The translations under genes and the position numbers were made by a program. A stretch of 64,000 nt of DNA from SHXO01 sp964523885 (GTDB taxonomy: Bacteria > Pseudomonadota > Gammaproteobacteria > Burkholderiales > SHXO01): assembly GCA_964523885.1 (NCBI GenBank), contig CAZFYX010000103.1, forward strand, positions 1 through 64,000, read 5' to 3'. Each line of letters opens with the position of its first letter. Position 1 is the first letter of the stretch. The notes under the pieces are model-generated. The model had not been told where the DNA came from. It searched no databases and worked only from the letters and a program-made list of their open reading frames with translations. This document shows positions 60,910-64,000 of this stretch, piece by piece.

Positions 60910-61616
60910 AGGGTGGGGCGGATGCGGCACTGACCCGCATCTCGATCGTCGTACCCGTTCTCGATGAAGCGCAGACCATCGGGCCGGCGCTGGCGCGCCT
61001 GCAGCCGCTGCGCGCACGCGGCCACGAGGTGATCGTGGTCGACGGCGGAAGCGCGGACGCCACCGTGGCCCTGGCCCGGCCGCTCTCGGACCGGATCTTG
61101 CACGCGGCCCGCGGGCGCGCCAGCCAGATGAACGCCGGTGCCGCCCTCGCGCAGGGCGAGGTGCTGCTCTTCCTGCATGCCGACACCTGGCTACCGGACG
61201 GGGCGGACCGCCTGATCCTCGCGCGGCTGCGCGCGAGGCGTGCCTGGGGGCGCTTCGACGTGCACATCCGCGGCGAGCACCCACTGCTGCCAATCATCGC
61301 CTGGGCCATGAATCTGCGCTCCCGGCTGACGGGTGTGTGCACGGGGGACCAGGGGCTGTTCGTCGAACGCAGGGTGTTCGTCCGTGTGGGCGGGTACCCA
61401 CAGATCGAGCTGATGGAAGATATTGCATTGAGCAAGCGCCTGCGTCGCAGCGCCCGGCCGGTGGCCTTGGCGGCCCGCGTCAGCACGTCCGGCCGCCGCT
61501 GGGAGAAGCGCGGTGTGTTGCGCACCATTCTGCTGATGTGGTGGTTGCGGCTGCGCTACTTCCTCGGGACCTCGCCCGCCCGCCTGCAGCGCATCTACGA
61601 CGGCCATGCAGGCTGA
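60894..61616 (+). CDS. Family-2 glycosyltransferase (TIGR04283-type)
   Basis: 240 residues. The start is taken as a GTG at 60894, inside the end of the upstream gene (16-base overlap), because no other in-frame start is available; the Shine-Dalgarno is weak. GT-A signatures are visible: ISIVVPVLDEAQTI, VIVVDGGSADAT, FLHADTWLPDG and GDQGLFV. The TIGR04283 family is annotated for arsenosugar biosynthesis in some genomes, but here ArsM/ArsS partners are absent. It overlaps the next gene by 11 bases. Confidence 0.85.
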   Translation: MDAGLKGGADAALTRISIVVPVLDEAQTIGPALARLQPLRARGHEVIVVDGGSADATVALARPLSDRILHAARGRASQMNAGAALAQGEVLLFLHADTWLPDGADRLILARLRARRAWGRFDVHIRGEHPLLPIIAWAMNLRSRLTGVCTGDQGLFVERRVFVRVGGYPQIELMEDIALSKRLRRSARPVALAARVSTSGRRWEKRGVLRTILLMWWLRLRYFLGTSPARLQRIYDGHAG

Positions 61617-62259
61617 ACGCACCATCGTCCAGGTGTTCGCCAAGGCCCCCGTGCCAGGCGAGGTGAAGACGCGCCTGATCCCCCACCTCGGCGCGCAGGC
61701 CGCGGCAGAGCTGTACTGCCGGATGCTGCGCCGGACGCTGGCGACGGCGGCGATCGCGCGCATCGGGGTGCTCGAGCTGTGGACCAGCGAGCCCGCCGAC
61801 GCGCCGTTCGTGCAGCTGTGCAGGCGCCTGCTCGGCGTGCCGGTGCGGACGCAGACCGGAGCCGACCTGGGCGAGCGCATGAGCAATGCGGTGCAGGACG
61901 GACTGGCGAGGGCAGGCAAGGTCGTGCTGGTCGGCGCCGATGTGCCTGCCATGACGCACGAGGACCTGCGCGAAGCGCGTGATGCGCTCGACCAGGGCAG
62001 CGACGCCGTACTCGGTCCGGCCGAGGATGGCGGCTACTGGCTGCTCGGCGTGACTCGCCACGACCCCACGCTGTTCGAGCGCATCGCCTGGAGCAGCGCG
62101 GAGGTGGCCCAGCGCACCCGCGAGCGCCTGCGTGCACTGCAGTGGCGCTGGCACGAACTCGCGCCGCGCTGGGACGTGGACCGCCCCGAGGATCTCGCGC
62201 GCATCGCCGGCGTCCCGCACCTGAGCGAACTGCTGGCCGACCTCATCCAGCCGGCATGA
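61606..62259 (+). CDS. DUF2064/TIGR04282-type nucleotidyl/glycosyl-transferase-like protein
   Basis: 217 residues. VQVFAKAPVPGEVKTRLIP at the start is the diagnostic TIGR04282 (DUF2064) motif; the later GADVPAMTHEDL and GPAEDGGYWLLGV are the nucleotidyltransferase-like signatures. This family is usually encoded next to TIGR04283 glycosyltransferases, as here. Its reaction is unknown. It overlaps the upstream stop by 11 bases and the downstream ATG by 4. Confidence 0.9.
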   Translation: MQAERTIVQVFAKAPVPGEVKTRLIPHLGAQAAAELYCRMLRRTLATAAIARIGVLELWTSEPADAPFVQLCRRLLGVPVRTQTGADLGERMSNAVQDGLARAGKVVLVGADVPAMTHEDLREARDALDQGSDAVLGPAEDGGYWLLGVTRHDPTLFERIAWSSAEVAQRTRERLRALQWRWHELAPRWDVDRPEDLARIAGVPHLSELLADLIQPA

Positions 62260-63365
62260 AGCGGCTGGTCCTGGTGGGCGGCGGCCATGCCCACGTGGAA
62301 GTGCTGCGCCGGTTCGGCGTCGCGCCGGTCCCCGACACCGAGCTGGTGCTGGTCAGTCCCGACCGCTTCACCGCCTATTCGGGCATGCTGCCCGGCCTGG
62401 TCGCCGGACACTACAGCTTCGAGCAGACCCACCTCGACCTGCAGTCGCTGGCGCGCTTCGCGCGCGCACGCCTGGTGCACGACCTCGTCACCGGCCTCGA
62501 CCCTGCGGGCAAGGTCCTGCATTGCCATTCGGGTGCCTCGATCCCCTACGAGGTCGCTTCGCTGGACATCGGCGCTGCGCCCACCCGGCTGCTGCAGGGC
62601 CGGCACGAGGACGTCGGCATTCCGGTCAAGCCCGTCGGCGTCTACCTGCAGTGCTGGGACCAGGTGCGGGCGGCTGCGGCACGCCGCCCGCTCGACGTAG
62701 TGGTGGTGGGCGGCGGTGCGGGCGGCGTCGAGATCACGCTGGCGATGCACTACCGCCTCGCGCAAGCCTCTCCGCCCGCCCGGGTGGGATTCACCATCGT
62801 CAGCGCGAGCGGCGAGATCCTGCCCGGGCATGCGCAGCGGGTGCGCACCGTGATGCAGCGTGCGCTGGCGCAGCGGGCGATCCGCGTGCGAACCGGCGCG
62901 CACGTGCAGCGCGTGGAGGGCGAACACGTGGTGCTCGCATCCGGCGAGCACCTGCGCGCCGATCACGTGTTCTGGGCGGTCGGCGCGCAGGCGTCCGACT
63001 GGCTGGCGCAGTCCGGGCTGGCCACCGATGCGAAGGGCTTCGTGCTGGTCGACGAGATGCTGCGCTCGATTTCGCATCCCGAGGTCTTCGCTGCCGGTGA
63101 CGTGGCCACGATGCGCGACCATCCGCGGCCCAGGTCCGGTGTGTACGCCGTCCGCCAGGGACCCCCGCTCGCCGACAACCTGCGTCGCTGCCTCGTTGGC
63201 CAGGTGCTCGAGCCCTATTTCCCGCAGCCGCGTGCGCTGAACCTGATCAGCACGGGCGACCGCTACGCCATCGCCTCGTGGGGGCCACTCTGCGTGCAGG
63301 GTGCATGGGTGTGGCGGTGGAAGGATCACATCGACCGCAAGTTCATGCGCCGCTACGTGGTCTAG
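62256..63365 (+). CDS. FAD-dependent pyridine nucleotide oxidoreductase of the SelD-N-like type
   Basis: 369 residues. The ATG at 62256 overlaps the upstream TGA. VLVGGGHAHVEVLRRFGV is the N-terminal FAD motif of the family of oxidoreductases related to the N-terminal domain of selenide-water dikinase fusions; VVVVGGGAGGVEITLAMHY is the NAD site, and FAAGDVATM marks the FAD tail. No selenophosphate synthetase domain is attached. It may use quinones or thiols as acceptors (NDH-2-like fold). Confidence 0.88.
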   Translation: MKRLVLVGGGHAHVEVLRRFGVAPVPDTELVLVSPDRFTAYSGMLPGLVAGHYSFEQTHLDLQSLARFARARLVHDLVTGLDPAGKVLHCHSGASIPYEVASLDIGAAPTRLLQGRHEDVGIPVKPVGVYLQCWDQVRAAAARRPLDVVVVGGGAGGVEITLAMHYRLAQASPPARVGFTIVSASGEILPGHAQRVRTVMQRALAQRAIRVRTGAHVQRVEGEHVVLASGEHLRADHVFWAVGAQASDWLAQSGLATDAKGFVLVDEMLRSISHPEVFAAGDVATMRDHPRPRSGVYAVRQGPPLADNLRRCLVGQVLEPYFPQPRALNLISTGDRYAIASWGPLCVQGAWVWRWKDHIDRKFMRRYVV

Positions 63366-63488
63366 CGAGCGCAGCGGCGGCCTGAAGGGCAGTTGCTCCC
63401 GCGTATCAAACCGCAACGCCGGAGACATTGGACGACCTCCCGCGCGAGCGGGGAGAATGTGCGCGACCAAGCGCCCGAGGAGGAACCC

Positions 63489-64000
63489 ATGCCTGCGCCC
63501 ACCCCTTTCGAACTGCACGTTGCCGACGACGTCCTGACCGACCTGAAGGAGCGCCTCGCCCGCACGCGCTGGCCGGACGAGCCGCCGATCGAGCCCTGGA
63601 GCTCGGGCACCAGCGTCGCCTACCTGCAGGGCCTGTGCGAGTACTGGCGCAACGGCTTCGACTGGCGCAAGGAGGAGGCGAAGCTCAACGCCTTCCCGCA
63701 GTTCAAGGTGCCGATCGCCGGGATCGACCTGCACTTCCTGCACGTGCCGGGCAAGGGCCCGAAGCCGATGCCGCTGCTGCTGTCGCACGGCTGGCCCGGC
63801 TCGGTGTTCGAGTTCATGAAGGTCATCCCCATGCTCACCGATCCCGCGCGCTTCGGCGGTGATCCGGACGACGCCTTCACGGTGGTCGCACCTTCGCTGC
63901 CGGGCTACGGCCTGTCGTTCAAGCCGGGCCAGCCGCGCTTCCCGGTGGAGCGCATCGCCGAGGTGTTCGCCGAGCTGATGACCGATGTGCTCGGCTACCC
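63489..64000 (+). CDS. Epoxide hydrolase (EHN-type), truncated by window end
   Basis: The ATG at 63489 has AGGAGG 5 bases upstream. The 170 visible residues show the N-terminal EHN domain (FELHVADDVLTDLKERLARTRWPDE ... WSSGTSVAYLQGLCEYW) and the start of the alpha/beta-hydrolase core with the oxyanion HGWP motif (LLSHGWPGSVFEF). The nucleophile Asp and His are beyond the edge. This type resembles juvenile hormone/microsomal epoxide hydrolases. Confidence 0.88.
   Translation, partial: MPAPTPFELHVADDVLTDLKERLARTRWPDEPPIEPWSSGTSVAYLQGLCEYWRNGFDWRKEEAKLNAFPQFKVPIAGIDLHFLHVPGKGPKPMPLLLSHGWPGSVFEFMKVIPMLTDPARFGGDPDDAFTVVAPSLPGYGLSFKPGQPRFPVERIAEVFAELMTDVLGY

Noticed and set aside
60894..61616. Arsenosugar biosynthesis cluster based on the TIGR04282/TIGR04283 pair
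   Set aside because: ArsM, ArsS and other arsenic genes are absent from the window, so the pathway name is not transferred; only family membership is stated.

Overview
The window is high-GC DNA (roughly 70% by eye), densely packed with short intergenic gaps. It comes from a Gram-negative bacterium, most likely a beta- or gammaproteobacterium. The supporting markers are an ExbB/ExbD/TonB system, a class A-type penicillin-binding protein, a lipoprotein with a lipobox, the DUF2868/DUF3482 pair, NnrU, CbtB/CbtA, glyoxylate carboligase, and a relic of a PEP-CTERM sorting signal. Genus cannot be fixed from this sequence. No rRNA, tRNA, CRISPR array, transposase or integrase was seen, so most of the window reads as chromosomal backbone with a few accessory-looking genes.

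Layout, left third (1-28 kb): the end of an NnrU-type membrane protein; a cold-shock pair (cspA plus a divergent second cold-shock domain protein) with a clear promoter and terminator; cysK; a membrane-protein/GTPase pair (DUF2868, DUF3482); a split two-gene chromate transporter; small redox and housekeeping enzymes (exonuclease, EthD, aldo/keto reductase, FMN 2-hydroxyacid dehydrogenase, NHL-repeat protein, GST, SMP-30); an orphan RsbRD-type histidine kinase; an N-acyl-D-amino acid deacylase; a PilZ protein; a 1082-residue MalT/SARP-like regulator; two small exported proteins; a 1025-residue bifunctional PBP; and folE.

Middle (27-45 kb): two conserved genes of unknown function end at a 35-bp perfect inverted repeat. 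Beyond it lies a translationally coupled operon (periplasmic binding protein - ExbB - ExbD - TonB), a divergent exported protein, an OFA-family transporter, a candidate leader peptide / structured RNA / 49-residue membrane protein unit, and a single 1564-residue SF1 helicase-nuclease whose architecture resembles stand-alone phage-defence proteins. Isochorismatase, MATE, cupin and ketopantoate reductase-like genes follow, then a large repeat-like inverted element.

Right third (44-64 kb): an aminotransferase, a lipoprotein, a hydrolase carrying the full fluoroacetate-dehalogenase active-site set, Sel1-repeat and HExxH exported proteins, a cytochrome P450, a branched-chain-type ABC binding protein, an acyl-CoA synthetase, a 2OG-Fe(II)-type oxygenase, CbtBA, a LysR regulator divergent from gcl with a T-N11-A site between them, and an overlapping operon in which a TVP38-FAD oxidoreductase fusion is followed by two TIGR04283/TIGR04282-type genes and a SelD-like FAD oxidoreductase. 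A partial epoxide hydrolase runs off the end.

The best candidates for something little described are the helicase-nuclease (35313-40007), the four-gene TVP38/FAD-GT-DUF2064-FAD operon (58762-63365), the TonB operon with its own periplasmic binding protein (28287-31159), and the leader/structured RNA/small membrane protein unit (34798-35146). All family assignments come from reading motifs by eye; no database search was run.
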